NCBI GenBank assembly: GCA_002163975.1
Contig: CP019636.1
Coordinates: 3,483,001 to 3,547,000 of the forward strand
Origin: Nostocales cyanobacterium HT-58-2
GTDB taxonomy: Bacteria; Cyanobacteriota; Cyanobacteriia; Cyanobacteriales; Nostocaceae
Reading direction: 5' to 3'
Length of the DNA: 64,000 nucleotides
The stretch's first letter is position 1; every line of letters begins with the position of its first letter. The position numbers and the translations under genes were made by a program. Positions 1-9,456 of this stretch are shown piece after piece. The notes beneath the pieces are model-generated. The model searched no databases and had not been told where the DNA came from. It worked only from the letters and a program-made list of their open reading frames with translations.

Positions 1-3000
1 GCATTTGCGTTAATTGTAATGTTGCCACCATTGCCTGCACCTTGAGCAAGTCCAGCAGTGGTAGAAATGGTACCAGAACGCCGCAACAGCAGTAAATTGG
101 TGTTTAGGGTAATGTTGCCACCATCAGCTGCAGAAGATTCTGCATTAATCGTGCCTTTATCTTTGATACTGATGCGAGGTGAATTCACGGTGATGTTGCC
201 TGCTTGTCCTGCCCCTCGACTGCGAACGGAAAGCAGGCTTTGAAGGTTACCGTCATTTGAAGTGCCTGCAACTTCAACTGAGTCGGAGGCGTCGATCGTG
301 AGATTACCGCCTTGCCCAGTGCTCAAAGGGGCTGTTGCAGCAGACACAGCCCCTCCGTTACGGACACTCAGGCGTTGGGTGGTTAAGGTCAAATTGCCCG
401 CATTACCGGAGCCAACCGTTGATGTGAAGAGCCCATCTGCACCATCTGTGTCTGTGGGACTTGCTAGGATCTCCACGGAGTCGGCAGCTTTAATATCTAA
501 ATTTCCGCCTTGCCCTGAGCCAAGTGTAGACGCACTGATATATGCCCCATTGCGGATACTGAGTCGTTGAGTATCAATGGTTATGCGTCCAGCTTTTCCA
601 GAACCGGCTGTGATAGAAGTCACAATGCTGTTGAATGGGTCATCTCGAGATGCACCAACGATATCAACTGAATCCGTTGCTTGAACAGTTAAATCGCCTC
701 CTTGCCCTGTGCTTCCTTCAAATGCCCCTGTTGTAACAACTGCACCATCGCGGACGCTGAGGCGACGAGTGTTGATATTTAAGCTTCCTGCATTGCCAGA
801 ACCAAAGGTACCAGTCTCTAGAACACTAAAAGATAGACCATCTGGTGATTGACCAACAACTTCTAGCAAGTCTGAAGCATTAATGGTTAAAGTGCCACCT
901 TGCCCGCTGCTTTCTGGAAAAGCCGTGGTAGAGACTATTCCTCCATCCTGAATGCTGAGGCGGCGAGTGTTGATGGTGAGATTGCCAGCATTTCCAGCCC
1001 CATTAGTTGATGCAGAGAGATTGCTAAAAGATTGACCATCAGGAGTGGCGCCTATAACTTCCACAATGTCGGAGGCATTGATAGTTAAATTACCGCCCTG
1101 CCCCATACTTCCTCTACGAGCTTCTGTGGTGACAGAAGCGCCGCCGCGAATGCTCAAACGACCCGTATTAATGGTTATATCCCCGGCATTTCCAGCCCCA
1201 TTAGTTGATGCAGATAGATTGCTAAAAAATTGACCATCAGGAGTGGTACCTACGACCTCCACGGCTTCAGAGGCATTGATGGTTAAATTACCACCCCGTC
1301 CAGTGCTATCTCTAGTTACCGCTACTGTGCTTATGCTTCCACCTTCTCGAATGCTCAGACGACCTGTGTTTATTATTAGATTTCCGGCATAGCCAGATCC
1401 AGAGGTTGTACTCGACAGATCAGATTTGAAACGACCATCAGGAGAGACGCCAAAGACCTCAATTGTGTCAGTTGCTCTGACTGTGATATCACCGCCTCGC
1501 CCAGAGCTAGTAGCACCTGCCAAGATATCTCCTCCGTTTTGCAGACTAAGGCGGCGCGTGTCAATTGTAATTTGTCCGGCATTACCGGAACCGAAGCTCT
1601 GTGTAGAGAGGTTACTGAATACAGGCAAGCTCTCCCCATTGGATGAATTAACAACAGTTGAGCCGCGTACAATAACTGATTCCGAGGCATTTACCGACAG
1701 ATTGCCGCTATTACCCTGTCCTGATGTCAGCGTATCAATAAAAGCACCATCTGATAGCAACAGCCGCAGAGTTTGCAGTTGAATCTTGCCAGCATCTGCT
1801 TGACCATCAGTCGATGATGAAATGGAAGAGTAATTATTTAATGTAATCGCATCATCAGTGGTAATCCGAATATCGCCAGAGCGTCCCCCCTGAAAACTGC
1901 TAGAGCTAATGCCAGTAAATGGGTCGTTTATGGAGAGCGATCGCGCTCGAATTTCAATATCCCCACTCGGATCACTACTCACTCCACCAAAAACAGATGC
2001 AGCAGAACTGCTAAAGATACGACTTCCACTTGAGAGCGAGATGGTATCTTGCACTTGCAGAGTTGTCTTTCCACCTCGCCCCTGCCCTATGTTACCAGAA
2101 TTTATCCCAGCCCGATTGCTTAAGTTGATGTTGCGGGAATTAACAGTAATGTCACCACTGTTGCCAATTGAATTCTGGGTTCCAAAGGTCCCGATCAAAC
2201 TATTGTTATCTAGCGTGACATCCTCAGTCGTATTTAGGCGAATACTCCCCCGAGTTCTCTCACCATCTGTGGCGATTTGACTGCCATTGGTGAGACGAAT
2301 CGACTGGGCATTGATTTCAACATCTCCAGTATCGCCCAAGGAATTTTTCAATCCCAAGTTAGCAATGAAACTCTTACCATCCAACGTCACAGTCCCTGTT
2401 GCGTTTATTACAACATCCCCAGATTGACTGCCTGGAGTTCCTTGCCCTGCTGCAAGATTTGAACTGATGAAGCTTGTTCCAGACAGATTTAGATTCCGAG
2501 CATGAACAGCAATCGCACCGCCTCCTGTTGTTAGAGCAAAAGCGTTGTTTTGCAACACCATATCGGCTCTCGGCACACCTTGGGGGAAATTTAACTGCAA
2601 GTTATTGCCACTACCAATTAGCTCAACAGCTCCCACCCCTGCCAATCCACCCAATTCAAGGCGATTGTTAACGACTTCTGCTTGACCACCATCAAATATG
2701 ATGTCTCCACCTACTAGAAAGCCGCTTCCCTGTAGCCCAGAACGTGTATCTGTCTCCTGAAAACGGGCACGATTGATAATCGCCCCTGGATTCAATTGAT
2801 TAAACAACAACGCCGAAGGATTCACCGTCAACAACGACGGCGCTTCTGGATTCGTCGCACTAAACACACCCTGCTCACCAAAGCGAAACGCATTCGCAGT
2901 TGTCCCTACAAACGAACCACCCACATCCAATCGCGCATTGGGACCAAACACAATTCCATTGGGATTGAGCAAAAACAAATTTGCATTGCCATCAACGCCC

Positions 3001-3320
3001 AACGTTCCCAAAATATTCGAGACTTGTCCACCTGTCACCCGTGTCAGAATATTTTGCACACCACTAGGATTGACAAAATACACTCTTTGCCCATCACCCA
3101 CATTAAACTGACTAAAACTGTGAAACAGGTTGCCTCCTCGTTGAGCACCACCAGAGATACTGTCAGCCGATGCACCCTGAATTTGAACATTGGGCACGAG
3201 GCGTGAACTTTCCGTCCCAAGGGTATTATCAGGGGTAATTTGAGCCTGAGCAGCCGTGCTGCTCAGCAGGGTAAGGCTACATATTAGAGAGTACTCAAGC
3301 CAACTGTGTTTCTGATTCAT
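1..3320 (-). CDS. Filamentous haemagglutinin-type secreted protein (TpsA-like), 3' end outside window
   Basis: Open from an ATG at 3320 to the left edge: 1106 codons without a stop. Residues 1-26 are a Sec signal peptide ending AQA|Q. Residues ~30-150 match the haemagglutination-activity domain of two-partner secretion exoproteins, including NLFLLNPNGIVFG at 114-126. The rest is a Gly/Asn/Ser/Thr-rich beta-helix, with a regular ~66-residue repeat from about residue 513. Family knowledge: such proteins cross the outer membrane through a TpsB/FhaC porin and act in adhesion or surface coating; no TpsB gene lies in the window. No strong ribosome site precedes the ATG. Exact ligand and C-terminus are unknown. 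Confidence 0.9.
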   Translation of the reverse strand, partial: MNQKHSWLEYSLICSLTLLSSTAAQAQITPDNTLGTESSRLVPNVQIQGASADSISGGAQRGGNLFHSFSQFNVGDGQRVYFVNPSGVQNILTRVTGGQVSNILGTLGVDGNANLFLLNPNGIVFGPNARLDVGGSFVGTTANAFRFGEQGVFSATNPEAPSLLTVNPSALLFNQLNPGAIINRARFQETDTRSGLQGSGFLVGGDIIFDGGQAEVVNNRLELGGLAGVGAVELIGSGNNLQLNFPQGVPRADMVLQNNAFALTTGGGAIAVHARNLNLSGTSFISSNLAAGQGTPGSQSGDVVINATGTVTLDGKSFIANLGLKNSLGDTGDVEINAQSIRLTNGSQIATDGERTRGSIRLNTTEDVTLDNNSLIGTFGTQNSIGNSGDITVNSRNINLSNRAGINSGNIGQGRGGKTTLQVQDTISLSSGSRIFSSSAASVFGGVSSDPSGDIEIRARSLSINDPFTGISSSSFQGGRSGDIRITTDDAITLNNYSSISSSTDGQADAGKIQLQTLRLLLSDGAFIDTLTSGQGNSGNLSVNASESVIVRGSTVVNSSNGESLPVFSNLSTQSFGSGNAGQITIDTRRLSLQNGGDILAGATSSGRGGDITVRATDTIEVFGVSPDGRFKSDLSSTTSGSGYAGNLIINTGRLSIREGGSISTVAVTRDSTGRGGNLTINASEAVEVVGTTPDGQFFSNLSASTNGAGNAGDITINTGRLSIRGGASVTTEARRGSMGQGGNLTINASDIVEVIGATPDGQSFSNLSASTNGAGNAGNLTINTRRLSIQDGGIVSTTAFPESSGQGGTLTINASDLLEVVGQSPDGLSFSVLETGTFGSGNAGSLNINTRRLSVRDGAVVTTGAFEGSTGQGGDLTVQATDSVDIVGASRDDPFNSIVTSITAGSGKAGRITIDTQRLSIRNGAYISASTLGSGQGGNLDIKAADSVEILASPTDTDGADGLFTSTVGSGNAGNLTLTTQRLSVRNGGAVSAATAPLSTGQGGNLTIDASDSVEVAGTSNDGNLQSLLSVRSRGAGQAGNITVNSPRISIKDKGTINAESSAADGGNITLNTNLLLLRRSGTISTTAGLAQGAGNGGNITINAN
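200..1780 (-). repeat. In-frame ~198-bp tandem repeats inside the haemagglutinin gene
   Basis: The equivalent 'gcat' position recurs at about 202, 400, 592, 790, 988, 1186, 1387 and 1579, i.e. every 192-201 bp (64-67 codons). The units starting near 988 and 1186 are nearly identical over about 60 bp. Each unit encodes motifs like GGNLTINAS, VEVxGxxPDG and RLSIR, probably a fixed number of beta-helix coils. Confidence 0.85.
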
Positions 3321-3561
3321 CAGGAACTATCTTTAGTGATGGTAGGTGCTTTGTCTTGAAATTATGTTCATGACTATTTCTGGCTTTGCTCCACATATGC
3401 AGCAGTTGTCAGGCGCTTGGGGAACAAGAGAATCTTACCATCAGTAAAATTCTTGAGTCTGTTTCAGAAAAATGTCTCAACAATTACCTGAGCACAACGA
3501 TTGCACAATATATGCTCATAGTATGTAATCCATTCTTCTGCAGCTAATAAGCGAAACTATC

Positions 3562-3744
3562 ATGACATTCACATCACGTGTTATTAATCGTGATCCCGAT
3601 ATATTGGGAGGAACTCCTGTTTTGATTGGCACTCGTGTACCAATCAAAACCTTACTTGATTATCTCGAAGCAGGTGATTCACTTGATATATTTTTAGACC
3701 ATTTTCCTAGCGTCAGCCGTGATACCATTGCACTAAAAAAATGA
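3562..3744 (+). pseudogene. DUF433 (VapB45-type antitoxin-like) protein, 3'-truncated
   Basis: The product starts MTFTSRVINRDPDILGG and carries the DUF433 signature GTPVLIGTRVPIKTLLDYLEAG followed by FLDHFPSVSRD. Family members are ~75 residues and end with a helix after SVSR. Here the frame enters the left inverted repeat of an IS630 element (from 3723) and stops after 60 codons. The DNA beyond the element does not restore the missing helix but is a REP-like repeat, so the gene was damaged by more than a simple insertion. The usual partner, a DUF5615/PIN-like toxin, is absent. Confidence 0.7.
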
Positions 3745-4860
3745 TAAAGATAGTTAAGGAAGAAATATGAGCAGAAGTTCATGGCAGGAGTCAGCAAAAT
3801 AAAAATAAAAGAGTCAGCCGAGGAATTACATGATCTGCTGAGAAAACAAAAAACAGCATTAGGTAAAGAACGGATACAAGCGTTGTATTTACTGAAGATA
3901 GGGCAGGTAAAGACAATACAAGATTTGGCGGTGGTGTTGGGAAGAGGGAGTGCGACAGTACAAAGGTGGTTAAAGGCTTATACAGAATCGGGAATCACCA
4001 GTCTAGTATCAAGAAAAAAGGGTTCAGGAAGACCGCCAATTATTAACACAGATGTTCAAGAACAACTTTTAAAAGAATTAGAAGAGCCGCAAGGATTTAA
4101 AAGTTATGAAGAAATCCGAACATGGTTAAAAGCGGTAGAGGGTGTAGAAGCTTCATACAAAGTAGTACATGACACGGTGCGTTATCGAATGAAAGCGAAG
4201 TTAAAAGTGCCGCGAGCAGTAGGAGTAAAACATAATGAAGAAGCAGAATCAGAGTTTAAAAAAAACTTCCACAATACTTAGAGGTAATCAAAAAACACGT
4301 CATAACAGCAAAAGACAAAGACAGAAGCATCAGATATTGGTGTGAAGATGAAAGCCGTGTGGGTTTGAAAACTGAAGCTGGCAGATGAATTACAATAAAA
4401 GGTACCAAGCCTGTTGGTATTATGCAATGGAAACGAGAGAATTTTTATTTATATGGATTAGTTGAACCATTAACTGGCGAGTATTTTATTTGGGAATTTT
4501 CTCATTTAAATGCAGCTTGTTTTCAGATCTTTTTAGAAAAATTCTCTGCTACTTATTCCCAAGATATACATATTATTCAGTTAGACAACGGTGCTTTTCA
4601 TTTTAGCCAATATCTTCAGATACCAGAGAATATAATTTTATTGTTCCAACCCCCACATACGCCGCAAGTTAATCCAATTGAGCGGTTATGGGAAGAAGTT
4701 AAAAGACATCTGGCTTGGGAAAGTTTTGCTACGTTAGATGAATTAAGACAATTTATCTGGAAGCGTTTGGAGAAATTAAACACATTAACCGTTGCTTCTA
4801 TAACAGGTTGGGATTTTATTCTTGATGCTTTATTTGAATCAAATTTTTCGTGAATTGGTA
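3723..4860 (+). mobile_element. IS630-family insertion sequence, inactive copy (~1.14 kb)
   Basis: Imperfect terminal inverted repeats begin TACCATTGCAC on the left and TACCAATTCAC on the right (reverse complement). The element is flanked by TA at 3723-3724 and 4859-4860, the target duplication expected for IS630/Tc1-type elements. It holds one transposase gene in two frames. Confidence 0.8.
3781..4853 (+). pseudogene. IS630 transposase, -1 frameshift type, with a premature stop
   Basis: The first frame (3781-4281) encodes the N-terminal helix-turn-helix region. The DDE domain is in the -1 frame, ending at 4853. The frames meet at a run of eight A (TTT AAA AAA AAC), a likely slippery site. 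In the -1 frame the catalytic blocks are CEDESRVGLK, IQLDNGAFHF and NPIERLWEEVK. A TGA at 4386-4388 interrupts this frame; the second copy at 49.6 kb has a Leu codon there, so a single T-to-G change of TTA would explain it. The copy is therefore probably dead even if frameshifting occurs. Confidence 0.85.
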
Positions 4861-4861
4861 T

Positions 4862-4935
4862 TAGCGTGATTCGTAACGCATCATGTGCTTAGACAGCATG
4901 CGTACTCTCGGCTAACCCATCTTACATTTCTTGAC
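4862..4935. repeat. REP-like palindromes, two families in tandem
   Basis: Half of a GATGCGTTAGCG...CGTAACGCATC palindrome abuts the IS end (about 4862-4882). It is followed by a second family, ACAGCATG...GGCTAACCCATC (about 4892-4925). Both recur in other intergenic regions of the window. Confidence 0.65.
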
Positions 4936-5227
4936 GTCGAGCTACGTAATGCGCGTATAACTTGCACTGTCTTGAAAAATAGCTCGCTTTGGATATCTCG
5001 CAACACTTTTTTCGCTTTTTTCGTTATGACAGTCACTCTCTTCTACACAGACGCACTTGTGTTCCCTGAATCAAGATTCACGCATTAGAAATTTAGGCAT
5101 TATTGATTGCCATAGATAAATTTAGAGGGAGACATGAGAACCATGCCTGAAAAACCTTAAGAAAATTTTTAGAGAAACTGGGGTGAGGGGTCTTGCCCCT
5201 CAGCGCAAAAATGATATACTGTGTTAA

Positions 5228-5281
5228 GTAGATGCACCCTGATGATCTGGAGAGCTGCCCAAGTAGCTCTCTCTTTTTTTT
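5228..5281 (+). ncRNA. Predicted ~55-nt small RNA, copy 1
   Basis: A sigma70-type promoter (TTGCCC at 5193-5198, 16-bp spacer, TATACT at 5215-5220) is followed about 7 nt later by GTAGATGCACCCTGATGATC and a perfect 7-bp stem GAGAGCT/AGCTCTC (5250-5271). An uninterrupted T run follows, i.e. an intrinsic terminator. Promoter, body and terminator fit in ~90 bp with no ORF. The same unit recurs at 5509, 5686 and, on the minus strand, 56667. The tandem layout resembles the NsiR1 arrays described in heterocystous cyanobacteria, but identity with NsiR1 is not established here. Confidence 0.7.
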
Positions 5282-5508
5282 CAAACAGCAACGCTTACTG
5301 GATTGGTGGAAAACACAAGTCACTTCAAAGCCAATAAAAGATTGTTTTTCATTCTTCCCCTGATTGCTTTGCTCTCCTGCTCGTTCTTCTTTAGTTAACT
5401 TTGCCACTCTAGTTTTTTCACCTCCCTGAAAATTTTTTAAGCCAACTTTTTAGAGAAACTGGGGTGAGGGGTCTTGCCCCTCAGTGCAAAAATGATATAC
5501 TGTGTTAA

Positions 5509-5562
5509 GTAGATGCACCCTGATGATCTGGAGAGCTGCCCAAGTGGCTCTCTCTTTTTTTT
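5509..5562 (+). ncRNA. Predicted ~55-nt small RNA, copy 2
   Basis: Almost identical to copy 1 over ~115 bp. The promoter is TTGCCC at 5474-5479 and TATACT at 5496-5501. The body matches base for base until the hairpin, where AAGTAGCTC becomes AAGTGGCTC. The T run follows directly. Upstream, GAGGGG-N5-CCCCTC (5466-5482) overlaps the -35 box, as in copy 1. Confidence 0.7.
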
Positions 5563-5685
5563 ATTTTTTGTGCTTGTTATGTGTTTGTGTTGTGTTTGCT
5601 GTCCTCCGTGAAATTTCATAAAAATATTACAAAATGTAAATGGGGGGTTTGACCAATCATCCCTAAAGTAGAATAATATGGTATT

Positions 5686-5740
5686 AATGATGCACCCTGA
5701 TGATCTGGAGAGCTGCCCAAGTGGCTCTCTTTTTTTTTCT
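5686..5740 (+). ncRNA. Predicted ~55-nt small RNA, copy 3 with a different promoter
   Basis: The RNA body and terminator hairpin are conserved (ATGCACCCTGATGATCTGG, then GAGAGC/GCTCTC and nine T). The upstream sequence differs: TTGACC with AATAAT 17 bp downstream replaces the TTGCCC/TATACT promoter, and the GAGGGG/CCCCTC palindrome is absent. It ends ~135 bp before the argJ start. Conservation of the transcribed part only suggests that the RNA itself is the selected unit. Confidence 0.65.
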
Positions 5741-5875
5741 TTGTTTATAGTTATTAGTCATTAGTTACTAGTGATTTGTCAAGAGTTATTTGTCATGAGT
5801 CCCAAACACTCGGACAAATGGCAAAAGCTTGGTATAATCGCTCCTCAAGCCACAAAGAGTTGCGGGGAAAAAGGA

Positions 5876-7117
5876 ATGGCAGACTGGCAGGAAGTTACTG
5901 ATGGTGTCACAGCACCCAGAGGGTATCGTTCAGCAGGAATTGCAGCAGGCTTGAAACCTTCGGGATCGCCAGATTTGGCTTTGATAGTGTCAGATGTGGA
6001 GGCGATCGCCGCAGGTGTATTTACCACCAGTCATGTCAAAGCTGCCTGTGTGGATTATTGTCGTCAACGCTTACAAGCCAAGCATAGCGCTCGTGCTATT
6101 CTCTGTAACGCCGGACAAGCAAACGCCGCAACTGGTAATCCCGGTTGGTTCGATGCCTTAGAATCTGCAATGGCGGTTGCACAATCACTCAACATCCCCT
6201 CAGAATCTGTGCTACTAGCTTCCACAGGTGTGATTGGGCAACGCATTCGCATGGATGCACTCAAAGCAGGAATTCCCAAACTCGTCGCAGCCCTTTCCGA
6301 AACAGGGTCAGATGCAGCAGCAGGTGCAATTATCACCACAGACTTGGTAACAAAATCTATAGCCCTAGAGACAACGATAGGCGATCGCCCAGTCCGGATC
6401 GGGGGGATTGCCAAAGGTTCTGGAATGATTCATCCCAACATGGCAACGATGCTTGCCTTTGTCACCTGTGATGCAGCGGTTTCTCCCACCCTATGGCAAC
6501 AAATGTTGAGTCGAGCAGCTGAGAGGAGCTTCAATTCTATCACCGTTGATGGAGATACGAGTACCAACGACAGTTTGATTGCACTTGCCAACGGTCAATC
6601 CCGCACCCCAGCAATCACCGACATGGGTACAGAAGCAGAAAAATTAGAAGCGATGTTAACCGCAGTTTGCCAGCACCTGGCGAAGGCGATCGCCCGTGAC
6701 GGTGAAGGCGCAACTTGTTTAATAGAAGTACAAGTCACAGGGGCGCAAGATGAACAAGCAGCCCGTCAAGTTGCCAAAACCATTGCAGGTTCTTCTCTAG
6801 TCAAGTCTGCCATCTTTGGACGCGATCCCAATTGGGGACGGATCGCCGCCGCTGCCGGGCGTGCTGGAGTTCCTTTTGAGCAAGAAAACCTGAAAATTAA
6901 ACTAGGAGATTTCTTGCTTATGGAGAATGGTCAACCTCTGCCATTTGATAGGAAAGCCGCAAGTGAATATCTTAAAAAAGCCGCACAAGGTGCGTATCTC
7001 AAAGAAGATACCGTGTTAATTGGCGTCACGCTTGGCAATGGTCATGGTTCAAGTAAAGCTTGGGGTTGTGACTTGAGTTATGACTACGTGAAGATTAACG
7101 CCGAGTATACAACTTGA
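5876..7117 (+). CDS. argJ: Arginine biosynthesis bifunctional protein ArgJ
   Basis: Glutamate N-acetyltransferase / amino-acid acetyltransferase: moves acetyl from N-acetylornithine to glutamate, the cyclic arginine route, in the cytoplasm. The ATG at 5876 gives 413 residues starting MADWQEVTDGVTAPRGYRSAG, the length usual for cyanobacterial ArgJ. An in-frame extension upstream to 5771 looks non-native. The autoprocessing motif HPNMATMLAF is present, with Thr191 as the expected nucleophile. KGSGMI and NSITVDGDTSTND are also conserved. The start sits just behind AAGGA. No arginine genes adjoin it; three small RNA units lie immediately upstream and could read into its leader if termination is incomplete. 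Confidence 0.95.
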   Translation: MADWQEVTDGVTAPRGYRSAGIAAGLKPSGSPDLALIVSDVEAIAAGVFTTSHVKAACVDYCRQRLQAKHSARAILCNAGQANAATGNPGWFDALESAMAVAQSLNIPSESVLLASTGVIGQRIRMDALKAGIPKLVAALSETGSDAAAGAIITTDLVTKSIALETTIGDRPVRIGGIAKGSGMIHPNMATMLAFVTCDAAVSPTLWQQMLSRAAERSFNSITVDGDTSTNDSLIALANGQSRTPAITDMGTEAEKLEAMLTAVCQHLAKAIARDGEGATCLIEVQVTGAQDEQAARQVAKTIAGSSLVKSAIFGRDPNWGRIAAAAGRAGVPFEQENLKIKLGDFLLMENGQPLPFDRKAASEYLKKAAQGAYLKEDTVLIGVTLGNGHGSSKAWGCDLSYDYVKINAEYTT

Positions 7118-7632
7118 GCGGATTGAACCGCGAAGGGCGCGAAAAATAGGAAAATATGGCGAAAGCAGCAAATATCGGTGGGAAGCGTTGAATTAGTCTA
7201 GCACCAGATGCTTGGGTGAAATGGGTAACGCAGTCCCCCGATGTTTTAGTATGAGAAATTCTCGCTTCTCTACCAGGTTTCGTAACATACAGTTTTTTGG
7301 AAGAAGCAGCATGTGTGAATTTTAAACACTTACTTGGGACAGATAAAGCGTCCTGACTTGACTTTGTTGAAAGAAAAGCTATTGAGAGTTTTGGAGCAGG
7401 AGTAAGAGGTTGAGTGAGATTCACAACTAAGTTATGACTTCTGTTAGAGGAATGATTAGCTGTAAAACAGCTAATCTTGTCTTGAAAAGTATTCGGATAG
7501 CTAATTAGCTTGAAAACAGGTTGGATTTTTACTCAATTTCCACTAGCCAACCTGCATTTGAGGCTGCGGAAGTTCTGAAACTGTCAAAAGTATTGAGCAA
7601 AAGTATTGAGAGTAAACTAACGGAGTTAAGTA
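7118..7632. other. Intergenic; one perfect stem-loop
   Basis: No convincing gene on either strand. A perfect 10-bp hairpin GATTAGCTGT-AAA-ACAGCTAATC lies at 7454-7476, without a clean T run; it may be a processing or termination signal, or a leader structure for the gene at 7633. Confidence 0.5.
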
Positions 7633-8028
7633 ATGACAAATCTGATTTCTAGAGCCATCGCTGGTATCGGTTCCCTGTTAAAAGAGCTTCAGGTAAAGCG
7701 TTTTTTAGCTGTTGTCCTAGTTGGGTTTCTAGTGCTTACAACAAACGCCGCTCCTGAGCGTCGTAGCCAAGCCGTAACCAGCAAGATTGACGAAGTGGTA
7801 CATCAAAACGATTCCCAAAGACCGAAAACAACAGGAGAGTGGAACAAGGAAGCTCGCGAAACGGAAGGTGCTCCTGGGGAACGACTTCAAAAAATTGCTA
7901 CTGAATCAGCAGAAGCTGTAAAAGACTTCGGCTCGCTGTACCCAGATACTGCTCAAAGAAGTGCTAGTGGCCTACAGAACAATAATACGTCACCAGGCAA
8001 AGATCTCTCTAACCAGCGTCAACGTTAA
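7633..8028 (+). CDS. Conserved secreted/membrane-anchored protein resembling cyanobacterial 'low temperature-induced' proteins
   Basis: 131 residues. One hydrophobic segment at ~22-37 (FLAVVLVGFLVLTT) could be a signal peptide or anchor. A polar, helix-prone tail contains QNDSQRPKTTGEWNKEARE and APGERLQKIATESAEAVKDFG. This arrangement is recognisable from a small cyanobacterial family often annotated as low temperature-induced protein; the biochemical role is unknown. The start is supported by CGGAG seven bases before the ATG. The C-terminus is Asn/Gln/Ser rich and probably disordered. The family name rests on recall of typical members, not on a search. Confidence 0.6.
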   Translation: MTNLISRAIAGIGSLLKELQVKRFLAVVLVGFLVLTTNAAPERRSQAVTSKIDEVVHQNDSQRPKTTGEWNKEARETEGAPGERLQKIATESAEAVKDFGSLYPDTAQRSASGLQNNNTSPGKDLSNQRQR

Positions 8029-8253
8029 ATGCCTTCTGAGGTTTCATCTGGGCCTCCGCAATTCCCCTCCCGTTATACCCTTGGCTTGGTTGGCGGTGAG
8101 GGTACTTGCGTTTATCGATAGCTTCACTCACTCTAAAGTTACCATAATCGCTAATAGAGAAAGCAGGAATAGAACTAACGCGATCGCCCTAGCTGAACCT
8201 ATCCGTCAAGCTTTGCTGCAAATTCAAGGCGCGATCGCATTGGGGGTAACTTT

Positions 8254-8778
8254 ATGCAACGAATTTCTGTAGTTGGCACAAGTGGATCTGGCAAGACGAC
8301 TTTGGCACAGCAAATTTCCCAGCGTCTTGCCATCCCTCATGTTGAATTAGATATGTTGCACTGGGAACCTAACTGGATGGAAGTCTCAAATGATGTGATG
8401 AGAGAACGAGTTTCTCAGGCACTTTCGGGAAGTACTTGGGTAGTAGATGGCAATTACAGCACTGTACGCGATATTGTCTGGGGAAGAGCTGACACAGTTA
8501 TTTGGCTAGACTACTCTCTGCCAGTGATTATGAGTCGCCTGCTATGGCGAACGTTTCGTCGAGTTGTAACACAACAAGAAGTCTGCAATGGCAACCGCGA
8601 AACTTGGACAAAAACCTTTAGCCGTGATTCGATTATTTTGTGGGCGCTTCAGACTTACCGTAAAAAGCATAGAGAGTATCCTCTGCTGTTCAAAAAACCT
8701 GAATACAGCCATCTGCAAGTCGTACATCTGCGTTCCCTTCAAGTGACAAGAGATTGGTTACTGAACCTAGAGATATAA
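8254..8778 (+). CDS. P-loop nucleoside kinase-like protein (adenylate kinase / FlaR-like)
   Basis: 174 residues with an N-terminal Walker A GTSGSGKTT (residues 8-16), an acidic substrate-binding segment HVELDMLHWEPNW, and the WVVDGNYSTVRDIVWGRADTVIWLDY block with a Walker B-like aspartate. This layout is typical of the small ATPases annotated 'adenylate kinase' or 'topology modulation protein' in bacteria. The true substrate is not known for the family. It stands alone, with a 225-bp gap of HIP1-rich sequence upstream. The start is the first in-frame ATG directly before the P-loop, which needs to lie near the N-terminus. Confidence 0.8.
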   Translation: MQRISVVGTSGSGKTTLAQQISQRLAIPHVELDMLHWEPNWMEVSNDVMRERVSQALSGSTWVVDGNYSTVRDIVWGRADTVIWLDYSLPVIMSRLLWRTFRRVVTQQEVCNGNRETWTKTFSRDSIILWALQTYRKKHREYPLLFKKPEYSHLQVVHLRSLQVTRDWLLNLEI

Positions 8779-9456
8779 AGATGAGAGGGGTACCACAAGT
8801 CGCTAGAAGGCGTTAGGAAGAGTACACTAGGCTTTTTTGTATTTATCAAGACACACTTTACTTCAAATCATCCTTTCGGGTATGTCTACTTTAAGTCTCT
8901 TGACAGGGATAAGTGGTGTAGAAAGGAAATATTATTTAAATACAACTTAGATGTTTGTAGTGATTATTAAACCTCTTGCATGAATGCTATAAAAGATTTG
9001 TAGGATGTGTTAGGACGAATTCCGTAACGCATCTTCTGAGATTTGTCGCGCTGCTTTACGCTCTAATTCACCTACACAAAATATTCGTGCAAGAGTTCTA
9101 TTGCTTTCGTGTTATTCTGCATAATATTTCCATACATTAAATCACATAGAGCAACACTTTTACAGGTTTGTCTAATTTACGATTGTGAATGAATGTATAC
9201 TATCAATTTGTGTTTTGATTATCCACAATTTAAAGCCTAAATATGAATAAATGAAATCGGTGAATGGCTAATTAGGTTATTTTATTTCAAGAAATAATAT
9301 TAGTCATAAAAACTTAAATCCTTTTATTTATGGTAGTTTACAGGAACCATAATCTACTAGACAGAAACATTGTAATATTGCTGAGTTGATAATTGATAAC
9401 AGTAGGAAACTTGAGTCATTCATGATCTATCGAAATAATATATCAGGAGAGCTAAC
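8779..9456. other. Intergenic with one REP-like palindrome
   Basis: AT-rich. A diverged REP unit (TAGGATGTGTTAGG...CCGTAACGCATC) lies at about 9001-9033. No gene is supported. The 3' part must hold the promoter of the small gene at 9457. Confidence 0.5.

Noticed and set aside
5093..5619. Two minus-strand frames ending in a common run of residues (SRSSGCIYLTQYIIFALRG)
   Set aside because: They read through the reverse complement of the tandem small-RNA units; the shared residues come from the DNA repeat, not from homologous proteins.
7095..7424. 109-codon minus frame overlapping the argJ end
   Set aside because: No ribosome site, no recognisable motifs, and it overlaps the argJ stop; composition looks random.
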